NCBI GenBank assembly: GCA_000469685.2 | Contig: LS997562.1 | Coordinates: 9,004,007 to 9,068,006 of the forward strand | Origin: Haemonchus contortus | Lineage: Eukaryota; Nematoda; Chromadorea; Rhabditida; Trichostrongylidae | Direction: 5' to 3' | Length of the DNA: 64,000 bases | Shown here: in pieces, positions 25,718 to 38,200 of the stretch | Numbering within the stretch: position 1 is the first letter of the stretch | How the letters are laid out: each line of letters opens with the position of its first letter | Translations under genes and position numbers: made by a program | Notes under the pieces: generated by a model | The model's input: only the letters and a program-made list of their open reading frames with translations | What the model was told of the DNA's origin: nothing | The model's database searches: none

Positions 25718-25800
25718 AATAAAACTTCCAGGAATCGAATCCCGTCTCAGTGGCCCTGCTTCCCAGCTTTATAGATGTGGATTCTGATTCATACTAGATG
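25718..25800 (-). other. tRNA-like fragment with near-consensus B-box
   Basis: The minus strand has GATTCGATTCC within a GGGATTCGATTCC stem-loop (25743-25731), one mismatch from the B-box GGTTCGANTCC. It is preceded by GCTGGGAAGC, similar to the CTGGGAAGC in the 23941-24030 fragment. Two loci sharing this order suggests a dispersed tRNA-derived repeat. Confidence 0.33.
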
Positions 25801-26670
25801 TCGAATTGAACAAAATATGGGTCTTGAAAGCAACAGGACCTTTTTTCATACTGTAGCCTTCAAATTCCGCAGCATCGTAGAAGGACGATGGAGGCCTTCT
25901 CAGATTGACATTGACCAAAATAATTATCTTAAACCATGAAGAAACAACGATAATTCCAAGAAAAAATAGAAACAGCCAGGCATCGCACCAACTCGTCCAA
26001 GGAGAATTTTCGATTGAATTCGAGAACTTTCGAGAGTGAAATAAATTGGAACTGGAACCTATTGAAGGGTGATGCTTTCTAGTAAAACCTGCCTTAAAAA
26101 TATTTCAAAAAAGGCCAATTTTTCAAATCCGAGATTGAAAAACAGGAGCAAATAAGTAAGGGGATACCACAACAGTACAAGCGTGACGATCCGAACATTC
26201 CAGAAGGAAATGCACATGAAATTAGTGGCCGTTGCTGCTGGAGCCGATAACAAAAACAAAAATGGCTGTCGGAAGGCGTATCGCCGGCCAGAAACCATTT
26301 TTCCGTTGACAGCGAGTCCTCGTTTTGACAGAGGGAGCGAATTTGGAACCGATTCTGACCAAGAAGCGATCTATGTAGGCCGAGATGATCTTCAAGTGGG
26401 AAATGCATCATAGACACCTTATTGGGCATCGATTCCGGATCGCCCCTCCGAACTTCCGTCTTATAAATTTCGTGAATCGAAGTCTTGATGGTATTGAGAT
26501 CATGCTTTATTTAATGAATGGAAAGAAAGCCTGCGCCTCGAAAGGCGAAAAGTGATGGGGCCTATCTGTTGTTGAAGCATGTTCGCTTGAATTGTGTCGG
26601 AGGCCATCTTCAGCGGTTTCTGATCAAGTCTTTCGTTTTGTCTACTGCATTGCTAGCCTGTCGTGATTTC

Positions 26671-26748
26671 CAGACTGATGACCAATTGTCCTGTCGGAAA
26701 CGATTTTGCCAGGCTGATGACCAATTGTCTCGTCGGAAGCAATTTTGC
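26671..26748. repeat. Two tandem 39-bp units (13 codons) in an open frame
   Basis: 26671-26709 and 26710-26748 differ at only about six positions. In the plus-strand open frame 26518-26835 (105 codons) they encode a 13-residue repeat, FQTDDQLSCRKRF and then QADDQLSRRKQF. The unit is a multiple of three, so the frame stays open. Whether this frame is translated is unknown. The minus strand is also open here. Confidence 0.6.
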
Positions 26749-28700
26749 GTAGCAACACACAAGCAGGAAACTGACAGTTGGGTGAGCAAAGAAGGAAAAA
26801 CGATTTCAAATTTGCTAAAAAGTAGACCAAGCTGAGAAACAACTAAACAGGCATGGGCGATTCTCAAATGATGAATAGAAAATGGAAGAAAAATCAATGT
26901 TCCTATGTAAATAGTCAGAATACAAGACTGGAGACCCCCACATGGGCTCTCGGTGTAGGATCACACCCTATTAACAGCTGGTGGCCAGGCTGATGAAACA
27001 ATCAACGGTAGTGCTTTCCTAAGGTTGTTTCTGACGACATCTCATTCTCTACTGATATGAACAAGGAACTCAATGCTACCAATTCAAACGAAGTTGGTTA
27101 TTTTTGTCGAATCAGCCAAATATTATTCAAATCAAAGTAGAGTGCACACTCCTAACAGCAGAGGACAGAATTACCACTACCAAAAATAGTTCCACATAAT
27201 CAAAACATTCAAACCGGAAACAAAATAATGAGTCCACGTTTCGTCGTCGTCGAAATCATACGACTGCTCTAAAGAAAACATCGGAGGATATTTGGGTAGC
27301 TGCTTTTTGATCATTAAAATACTTCACTAGCTATATTCACTTATTCATTTGATGTCCCTTAGGAGGGTCCCCTCAGAACCTGGTAAAGAGGAGGCTACAC
27401 AACTTCTATTCAAGCAAAAGCCAATAAGATGTGCTCGATTAAGGAGAACTGCAAGTTTGCAAATGTAGTAATGCAGTGTACTTGAGGAAAACCAAAGAAG
27501 AAAGAATAAATTGAATTAAAAGGGAAAAAATTTCGAGAAAAATTGGATTGCGCTGAATAAAACAAAAGAAATAGTAATACAGCCATACCAGAGCGGTGAA
27601 CCAAGATTACCGGCATCGATCCACCACTAGTCAGCCTTAGTTTTCATCATCTCGAATAAAAAGGGCTGTCGTAAACCAAAACCAAAGAAAAAGGTAAAAT
27701 TGCAATGAGTTTGCTGGCCCCGACCAATTCAACTGCCCAACTCCCAAACAATATTAGCTACCATCCCCATCACCTAGCTATGACGTCTTTGTTCCAATGA
27801 AAGTCCTTGAAAAATAACGAATGCTCAAAAATGTGGTTTGTACCAAGACCTTCGTAAAACCTTACAAATATAATATAAATGCAAATATGTATGCATATTA
27901 GGCTCTCGAAAAAGGGAGCTGGTGAATAGATTGTTTAGGTTCTACAATTTTCAGAAAAATGACCCAGGCTCAGAAAAATGGCCAGCAGCGCTTCTCAGCA
28001 CGGTTCCGACGGCATCCTCGGGGGAACATCTTGAATTCTCGCCATCTCTGCCTTATTTTATTTATGAAAAATAAATTATCTATAGAAGAGAACCATAAGC
28101 CATGACGCTTTTACAGTCAACAAAAACCTCAAGGGATTATTTAAAAACGCACAACATTCATAGCTATTGATTGAACTTTCAGGGGTCTCATGCTGCACAA
28201 GAATGTAATACAGTAAAGATAAACTCATTTGGATCCTGATTAACTGTAGTAACCGCAAGAAGTAGCCGGTTCCTCCTCTGTGGAAACTTCCAGAACGCTT
28301 GCGAATAAAATTCGTTTCCAAACGCGCCATGTGGACGAAAAATCAAAAACCAAATCAGCACAACGATGCAAAAATCAACGAGTTGTGATAGCGGGCTAAT
28401 CAGACGTCAGTGTTCCTGCAGCTATGACGAACAAGCGAGAAAAAAATGAACGAAGAACCTGACCCGACCCATTGAGTGACTGAAGGTGGGCGTGAAACAT
28501 TTGGAAACGTCCAGCACTGAGAAAGACAAAGAGACAAACAAATACCTAATTCGCAAAAGTCGTTTCAACTCACGTCTCCGACTCACATGACGACGACCAC
28601 GACCACGACGACGACAACCTAGGGCTGATCTGATAATGAGAGAAAAAGTCAAATTAAATCAATGTCCAACGCCTGATGATACCATGGAATAACGCACCCA

Positions 28701-28722
28701 CGCACACACACACACACGCACG
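28701..28722. repeat. CA/CG dinucleotide microsatellite
   Basis: A CGCACACACACACACACGCACG-type tract. Confidence 0.7.
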
Positions 28723-31700
28723 ACTATCTGCGCTACCATATAAAAGACCGGCTGTCAGCGCATTCAAGCGAAATGCCATCGACGGTGAAAGTCATTTGGG
28801 CGGTATGCGCACCCTACACAGGTATGTTTCGTGTCGACGAAAGGGATTGCTATGTAGAGAAGCTCACCAAAAAAGCCATGCCCAGAAGTCTGCGACAGAA
28901 GGTCCCCATAGTCTGGAACATCCCTGGATAAAGTCATTCTAAGAAATGTCCAGAAGTTCACAAGTTTATAAGTTCTAGCTTACTCCAGAGACACCTGTTT
29001 CTCTTTTGATGTCTCAAATACACAGTTTTCGATGGTTGTTTTGTAATCGAAATAAACTTTGCCCTCTGAGGATTGATATTTAACATTAAAAGGCGAAAAG
29101 TTATCTATCATAGGAATGGAGAAAAAAGTCTCAGTTTGGAAACTCCGCCCTTGAGGGGTGGAGCTGACAAACTTGGGTTCTTATTGCTAAAATTCTAGAG
29201 CATTTCCTGCTGCGTTATATACGCACTGTTGAGAGGACAGTTTTCACTCCTGTAACAAAATCTGCGGACCCAAATTCATAGGGACCCGTGTTCTCAGTGA
29301 GCCGTTCACTAGGTCTGCTCAATTGACTCTAAGATGAAAAAAAAGTAAAAACTGCAACTCTTCTCGATGAAATAATTGACTTCATTCCTTTTATTCCTCC
29401 CCACATTCATTTCTCTTACCAGAACTCTGAACTTTTTGAGTATTCAAAAATCATTTAGTTTTTTTTTTGTCTCAAAATCCTTTTATGATCAACTGCACCA
29501 CCAATATCGTGAAGGACACTAACACCATTGATGTTTTTCACGACATTAGCGTCGCAGATGATCAAAAAAGGACGAAAGAACTTTCGAAAACTGATAAACG
29601 ATTGAGCAATCGTCTGTTATACTTTGCTCAGAAGACTGTAGCATTGGAAATCTCGCCAATGTCGGTTACTCAGTAGTAATGTTAGATTATGATAAGCTTG
29701 GAACACTTGTACAATATGATCCAACCTGATCAGAGTTTTCCAACAGTTATCGTGACTTTCATTGGTACTAAATCCCTAAAATGGCCCAGCCGCATCACCG
29801 GATGACCGCCACATAGTCAACTTTCAGCCCATTTCCCAATGGGATCATTTTCGGACCGGATTGTGACCAGTCATAACATTGGAAACTCTGTAAGCTGATG
29901 ATGATAAGAAGAGGAAGAACTGGTTGAGCAGTGTCCACAGGCCTAACACGATAGCGAAATCAGGATTACATAGCAGAAGATTATGCCTCATATCATTCGG
30001 CTTATGAGATGTGAAGCAGTCAGGGTAAACGAATCTCTTCATCAACCTCACAGTTGATATTTACCCTGAAGAACTCGTACACATGAACTATGCTGTGGGC
30101 GCAGTTTATCTTCGGTGATCAACAGGTGAGGAAATTGTTTTTGGAGAGAAGAAGGATCGATTTCCTATTTTCCATATAATTATGGATTATCTCTGATGGA
30201 AAATCTAAAACCCTGCCATAGGACAGAGTAGATAGTTGTCGATAATGAGGGCGCAACTTCGCAGCCTGAAAACGAGGGAATCTAGTGAGAGTCTTAGTAG
30301 TTTATCGAATGCAGAAAGCTAAGGTGAACGAGACAAAATGCTGTGAATATACTCGAACGTCAACTATGAATGCCGAAGATCTGGTGCTTGTAACTAGTAC
30401 AAAGGATGCCCAGCTGGTGAGGTTCGTTCGGCTTCTACTTGGGTACAACGATTTCACTCTTCCAAACACTACCTTTGGCTGCTCATAAAGCTTCACGATT
30501 GCCAGGATCAAGCAAATAATTCCATCATCAAGTGGACACCCGCAGTCGTTATATAGGCTGCGCATTCAATATCGATATAACTCTTAATGGGAGCTTCCAT
30601 TCAGAATCATATTGATGTTGTGTGTCAGTATGGAATATACAGCGACTGCAAAATCCAATTCTGGGTGAGCTTGGCCTGTATAACAACCATGGACTCCATT
30701 AAACTTTTGTCATCATTATGACTGGCCAATGCAAAAAAAAAATAATTTGATGAACCGCAGCAAACCTATGTCATTACTGTAAAGCATCGAAGTTATTTAG
30801 GCAATTTTTATTGGTATTTCCGCCTTCAGGAATACTAACGAAGTATTCAAACAACCGTTCTTTGCTTCTTTTCACGAGAAGATTGAATTATTGCATGAAT
30901 TCCAATTTACGGTAGTTGAGGACACCGAATCTAGGGTTAGTGCATGTGACCGGATGTCAAAATAGACTGACATTTTCTGTCGGATGGTAAAAGGGGGAGC
31001 AAAGACTCGTCCACAAACGGTTCTAACTGGTTATCTATCAAAATTCCACTGAACTCAACTACTTTCTGGTTCCACAACTCAAATGAATTACCTCAAAAAC
31101 TATTATGAACACCCTAGTAGCATCCCTATTGTAAAAACCACATTTTTAAGATAAAATTAGTGTTGTGGTCATTTGACATAATTGGCGGCCGTGGCCCACT
31201 TCTCCAAAAAAGCTATCTATATACCTAAATACTCCACATATTGCTTTCAGGGCCAGCTTACTACGTTGAAAATTTTCTGAAGTTTTTCGGCATATTTTTC
31301 GAGCACTTGCTTATTTCTCAGAGTTTTTAGAAGGGAACTAATATTCGATAGAATTAAGGCGGTGAGGGAGCCTTCAACTGCTAATAGCTGATTCGTCTAC
31401 ATAACTTGCGACCTTTCAGTGAGAGATTAGTATGAGCCTCAGTTTATGCAAGACCGATTCCAATCTGAACGGCAACAAATCCTCCAATTATCCATGTTAC
31501 TACCTATCTGTGTCTTGGAATAACGTAGAAACACAATTCACTCGTCGATCAGGCCAAAGTCCAATGACGTCATTGTTTACTTCATTAGAATATTGGGAAG
31601 GTGATTAAGAATCAATGAAAAGGTGACCAGAAATCAAGCTATGTACACTGAGAACATAGCTGTGGCCGAATTTTAAATTAGTCCACCCTTGATGATTCCT

Positions 31701-32902
31701 AAAAAATCGGGGACAAACTCATAATAATCGTGAACGAGGAGCCATAAGTTCATAAAACTGCAACCCGCAGCTCTCTTCCAGCCCTAATTCTATCTAACTT
31801 TTGCAATTTCTTGTTTTGCTCAGGACAGGGGATCTGTAAACTTTCTTGTAGGTTTCGCTAAGCAAGTCCCAGACAATGATCAATTCACCCGGTTGACAAT
31901 TTGAGACCTATCCAAAATGAAATTCCAAGGACCATTCAACAAAGAAAGTACCACTGAAATTCAATGCTCCTCTACGAGATTTTACCCGTGCTTTGCACTT
32001 TTAGAAGATGTAGGACATCATGAGAAGTTGAGAACAGCTGTCGAAGTGAAGACGAAGACGAGTGGCGTACATAGTTAAGGTAAAAGAAGGTACATCGCAG
32101 TAGGGGAAGATATGAAAGACAAATGCACAGCTTGTTAAAAGGCCTAATAAGACAGCGCGCTCATAATGTTCAACTCCCAAGGTGAGAAAATGTGAAAATT
32201 ACTGAGTGGAACTGGTAATCCAGAGCTCAAAGAGCGAGTATGTAGTTTGTGTACTTACACAAGGCGTGGGAGCCTTATTACGGACACTAGCTCTAGGGCA
32301 ATGTATGGTATTGACACTTGGCCTACGTTTGTCCAATCAAAAACATTTCGGTAGCTACGTCTTCAGAGTAACTTTTGTTTGTTTATCAATAATTACTCGC
32401 CAAATTTCATTGATTATTCTCGTTATTAGGCCGGTAGCAACACGTAAACAAGTAAACAAGCCTGTTATCGAACCCAACCTAAATCGTGAGAGAACCAGCC
32501 CTCTGGAACCCCGCGACAGGTGACGGCAATCAGTGCTTTCACAGAATGCCCACCAACGAGTAGAACAAAAACGATCATGGGTATAAGATACTGGGAAGAT
32601 TGCGCTGACATACATGAAAACCTCATGCTATCCCACGGAACCTGTCATTTGCAGTGTGTTGCAATTCAGCTGAATTAGTCAGCATGTCATGCCGTATTGT
32701 GTAACTCAAAACAAAACTACTTAGGCTACAACAGCAGCAACGGTAAGAGCAACGGATATTTTCTCATTACACTTATCGATTAAACCGATCGAAAGTACAA
32801 AATACAACATTCTCACACATTCCACGATCTCAATGCTGTGATCCCACCCAGCAAAACATTCATACCTTTCAGCGAAAATATTATTGCTACTAAATTCACC
32901 TT

Positions 32903-32920
32903 CTTCCCCATTCGGGGAAG
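32903..32920. repeat. Perfect small hairpin
   Basis: CTTCCCC-ATTC-GGGGAAG is a 7-bp perfect stem with a 4-nt loop. The nearby string ACTTCAGAATGCGTATTT at 32926-32943 recurs exactly at 33269-33286. Confidence 0.5.
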
Positions 32921-35232
32921 GATAAACTTCAGAATGCGTATTTGGCCATGAATATACGATGAACAAGGAGATTTTTCCAAGCGCAGGATATCTGCAGACG
33001 AATTTTCCAAGCAAAGAAATCTGTTGAGAAAAGAAAAGATAGGTCCAAATCCTTTTTTCAACCAGACAAAGCCTTTCTTAAGTGAAATGAGTACTATACC
33101 CCAACCAGTACATCTTCTAAGAAAGTTGCCGAGTTGTATGTTGAACTTCAGCCTCGGACGTGCCAATCAATTACTATACCAATAACTACATAGCTAACCA
33201 CTTCATGCTTTTTGATGGAATTGACAGAGAATGTCATGATTACGCCCAACCCGTGTACATCTTCTGAAACTTCAGAATGCGTATTTAGAGAAGAAACCAA
33301 TCTACTGGAAGCATAAAAAGTCGTCACAGAGATTAACTTGAATTTAGAAAGGGCCTGAGCCCTAAAGACAAACAGACCAGACTGAAGCTTTTGAGAGGTG
33401 TGACCAGTTCACTACCATGCAACCGAATCTAAAGAAAGGTGTGGGTGGTATGTGGGTGGTATTACGTATCAATCACTGGAATTTTGTTCGAATACGTGCA
33501 ATACCCACATCTATGCAGCGCCCCACACATCACGTATCGGTTAGCGATGCGAACCCGATTAGAAGATGGAACGTTGAGAAGAAAACCTTTGCAAATAACG
33601 ATTTTACGGAACCCTTTACCCAAAACCATTTATCAGTTACGTTCGTGACCGTGACTTTCACAGCCAGCCTTTTTCGCTGAGCGTTCGAAGGCGTTCGTCC
33701 TCTTTGCCACTGTCCACATGTTCTCCTATGCAAACATTCAAGTGTGAGATTAAATTCGATTTTCGGCTGCTACGCCAATCTGTTTTTGGGATTCCTGGAG
33801 AAGAAGGTGGGGAAGGGGCGATAAGCAGGATGGAGGGGAGGAGGTGGAGAAAAGTGTAAGAAGTTGATCAGGAAGCAGAAAGCACATGGGCTGCAATCAG
33901 TAATCCTTACAAAAAAGAGCGCTGCAGAGATGAAACACTTGGTGCATTTCACGTCCATGTAGCGCGCCGTGTACTCTGTTCACAATGGAAATCGCTATTC
34001 CACTTCAATAATCATGATAACATAATATTTACTACATAAGTAGTCGTAAAAGGAACATGTTTGATGCAATATTTGTTCCAGACGAGACATCTAGTCAATA
34101 ACTGACTGGCAAGGGATAGATGACTTGATTCAACTAACGTATATATCGTTTGAGGTTGAGGTTGAGGTTTCCTTAACAATCAGAATTATCATGACACCTC
34201 TAGGCCCTACACATGCATCCCAAGCCCTTGCTTCTGCTACATTCCTCCCCGCGCGGCGTCGCTCTCGCCGCAACGCGACAATTTCGATCCTTCTGCACCA
34301 CACCCGGGAAAGGAGGCTGAGTGGGGGGTCGATAATTCGATTTGGTTACCAGACTAAGGGCACAGTCAGTACGATTCGTCAGAGACCCTTCTGATGTGGG
34401 ACTGGTTCTATTTTTCAGCTCGTTTGGAAGGGCATAAAAAAGTGGGCCTTCCTCCTACCTAAAAGGATCAATCGAGCACTCCTTCATCTGATCTGTTTAT
34501 CATTCCTCTGTTGGGGCAAGGTGCTGACCATTAAGAAAATTCTTTTCAGAACACCTCAGAGAGCTTTAATTAGGAGAAAAATTGATTTTCAACGACGTCA
34601 GTCGGAGTAAAATGAGGCATCCGCTGTCAGGAAGACTAGCCCATAAAGAATCTGTTGGCCAAAAATAGTCCAGTTTTGACGGAATGTCATTTTTCTTCTC
34701 AGAGCGTCACAGCACACCAATACCGTGACGAGCAGAAAAAGGTAAAAAAACGGTGGAAATTCACGTGAAACTGCCCACGTCACAGTATCTGCCACAAATG
34801 AGCATCACCAAAGGAGGAGGCAGATGACAGCAATCGTCTCAGAACGAGTTAGTCAGAGGAACAAAGGGACATCAAATCGTACTTAAATTGCTACGACCTC
34901 TTCTTACAACAAATCGTTTACTAACATTCGAGAATCAACAGTGGAACTCTATTGAAGGTGAGTTTACGATAATTCGAATCGAAAACATTTCAATTAAACT
35001 GGCCGTGACTTTACAGCTTTGAAAACATCAGCCAACAAGCTCGTTTTACGGCATTATTCCGACGTAATCAGTCAGGCTGAAGGGTCACAATGCCCTGGTC
35101 ATGTTGGCTACCTTGTTAGCGACGACCTATTTTCATTTACGGCTGTGGCGCATCCTGACCCATAGCTCAGAGTTCCAGATGAGGAGATTCGCACACACAA
35201 CGGTGATTAGCATGTCCTTCAGAGAGGAGGGC

Positions 35233-35249
35233 GGGGGGGGGGGGGGGGG
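35233..35249. repeat. Run of 17 G
   Basis: The uninterrupted G run lies within a wider G-rich patch (about 35225-35275). It could form a G-quadruplex. It is also a site where sequencing length errors are likely. Confidence 0.75.
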
Positions 35250-38200
35250 TATGGGGTAGCTTGAAGGGGGTAGCATGAACTGTGGGGTGACCCAGAGAGC
35301 CGATAAAGAAGTAAAAAATTACATATATCTTAGCTATCTGGTTGATCCCACCAAATCTAGGCATATTTTGAAGATTGCGCCATGCACTCGCCGAACTCCT
35401 GGTAATCACTCGTCATGCTTGGTGAAAAGACGACAAAAATGCAATCTTTTGAAACACTAAAACAAAGCAAGTGCACTACTGACTATCTTCTGATTTATTG
35501 CGCTCATTGCTCACATATTATATGTCGGTCTGCGTATCAGTCGCAGTAAAAACGGTGCATTCCTTCCTACTGTAACTATTGCAAATAGTGGAACCGAGGC
35601 CACCGGTTAAGTAACATTTCTGACTAATTTATTACAGATTGATATACAGTGATATATCAGTTAGTTAGCAAAAAGGCCTAATTTTGATGCAACAAAATGA
35701 AAAATGAATCGTACTGATTTCAGTGATCAAAGAACTATGAAGTCGTTTTGGTGAAATTGGATGACAACCTGTCGAGGTTCGTCATGGTTGGAATGGGGGC
35801 TCAGGAGTAGGATTCTCTACAACAAAGTGAAACCTGCCATCAAACGAGTCAGAGTCGCCATGCAACCTAGACCTCCCTAGTCGTGGGTACGTGCTAGGCG
35901 TAAGGCTGCGGCATGAGTATAAACCAAACCTAGTGAGTCAAGAAGGTACAACACAAATTTGGTATATGTCCTACGAGATTATCCTCCTGCGAGTCATGTC
36001 AACTAATTGCAACAAGCAGGAATCTTCTTGGAGTTCAGCTTTCTAATGAAGGAACGAGAAAGGTGTAGTCAATAAAGAATAAGGTAAGCTAGGGATCAAA
36101 ACGCATGGATCAAATCATGAATCCCATGAGGAATAATCGGAGCACCGCTCGAGGTGAGCGCCAAAGTTAGCCGTTCTAAGGATGGAAAATTCGTAATTTG
36201 ATTATAGCAAAGCCCATCATTGACAAAGGTGAACAACAGGTTAGATTTGATGGAGTTCACTTAAAATGGGTAGTCTACAAAAATCACATTTCACTTCTCA
36301 AGAAAGTTCAAGAATGAAGAAAGATCGAGTAGGTGAGAAAGGAGTGCTCGAGGGGTGATACGCACATGAAAACCAGGGGGAAGGCTTTTCTGTGAGTATG
36401 AGAAATACCCCAGGAAATAGAAAGTCCAGTCTGCATCTAGGAAATTCACCTTACTGTCTGATGTGGCTTAAAAAGAGAGGAGGAGTTAAGAAGCGAGCTA
36501 TCAACTCTTAAAAAAAGGACCTAAGTGTTGGGTCCTTTCTAAAAGATTCGAAAGCTGGCTTCCAAACTAGTTGAGATAGAGGGAATTCCATGAAGGGTAT
36601 TAGTGATCAAGGCAAACTCAGTAGCTGTTTTACCCAATTGCATCCGGTACGGGAAAAGTATGAAGGTATCGTCTTAGATTAAGGTTGCTCTAGAGAAAGA
36701 TGGGGTTCGCTTGATGGGTATTTTTTCAAGGGATGAGACCGAAACGAAGTGTACAGGCTGAGTGTACGCAAAATAGACAAAAACGTGCCAAACTTTTCAC
36801 TTCGAACGAATTGCTGGAGGTATAAAGAAAGGAGTTGAGCACGACCAGCAGAAACTTCTGATAAGAAAGGTGCTGAAGGTAGGCAAGGTTTGGTCGAGAT
36901 GAGCGGAGTCGTTCAAGAGTGAAATGACACGGAACATGATACATAAAATAATAAAAGAAAGTCTAAACTTGGAACCGCATGACTTTAATGGGTAGCGATT
37001 GAACGTGAAGGCTTTGCGGAACGAAAAATGGATCACATCATTGAATAAATACAGTCATTTGAAGTAGATCTCGTAGAACCCTGAGCAATCACTGGTTTGC
37101 TGTTACGGTAGCGCCAGCCCTCAACAGCTGGTCTAAAAACTCAGTAAGAGGATGAAGAAAGGGTTTTTCGCGTCGAAGATTCAAAAACTCAAAGGGAAAA
37201 AGTACTTGAATTTAGAAACTCAGATTGCTTAAAAGCCTCAATCAGGCTCAAAAATTCCCTAAACGGCTACTAAACCGAAAATAAATCGAATCCATAAAAA
37301 GCCATCGAGGAAACTTTTCAAAAGCAGAATAGAAAGACAAAGTAGGGGGTCTAAGGGGCCGAAGCAGATTTGAATTAGCCACTTTATTCTACTGACGATG
37401 ACACATTTTTTACATTTTCTAAAAACTTCTCTTCTCCACACGTAGCATTCGATAGCGTGCCTCCTTTTGTGATGTTGTTCGGTGCTTATTTCGTCAAGGA
37501 GAGAATGACAACTATGTAATGTGATATGGATAAAGGCGGTGTCCCACAGCAATCGTTTCTGTATCGGGTGGGAAACTAGGTAGTCATTTTAATCCAATTA
37601 AATATCGCAATCAGGCCCCTGCAAACCACTGCGTTGAGCATCGGATAAGTGAGCGGCAGTAAACCTTTGTTTATTAGTTAACATTCTCTTCATGATAAAA
37701 TAAACATCAGAACAACATAAACAAAAAACGGTATCAAACCATAAATAGGAAAGATAAGAGACAATAAAAATAAAAATAGAAACAGGGCTATCAGCTGTCA
37801 TCAAAACAAGTACCAGCTGTTCTGACTCCTTACCCTGTACCCTGTCTTCACCCAGCGCTTGTGAAGAGAGTTATAAATACACTACTCGGCTTATTTATAG
37901 TCCACCTGGGGAATATTTCGAAAGTCTTATGATTTTTCAGCGGAAGTCTCGAAAAAGGTGTTTGTTGTGAATAGCTGGTGCTGATACCCAAAAACTTATA
38001 CATGACGAATACATTTTTCTCCCAGAACTTCCTCAGAAGCATACTACAGTAATAATTATGCAAATTTCGAAGAAATAGCCTATAATTATGTAAAGTAGGG
38101 TACTTGTACTAAAAATTGCTCTTTTCGTGCAAACAGCAGGTTCCTCGGGTAAATGGTAGGAGCTCAGGTGGGGGAGGAAATGTCAAGAACGGGCGCCTGA

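Noticed and set aside
28570..28652. Arg-rich peptide on the minus strand (LGCRRRGRGRRHVSRRR)
   Set aside because: It is the translation of a (GTC)n-like simple repeat, not evidence of a gene.
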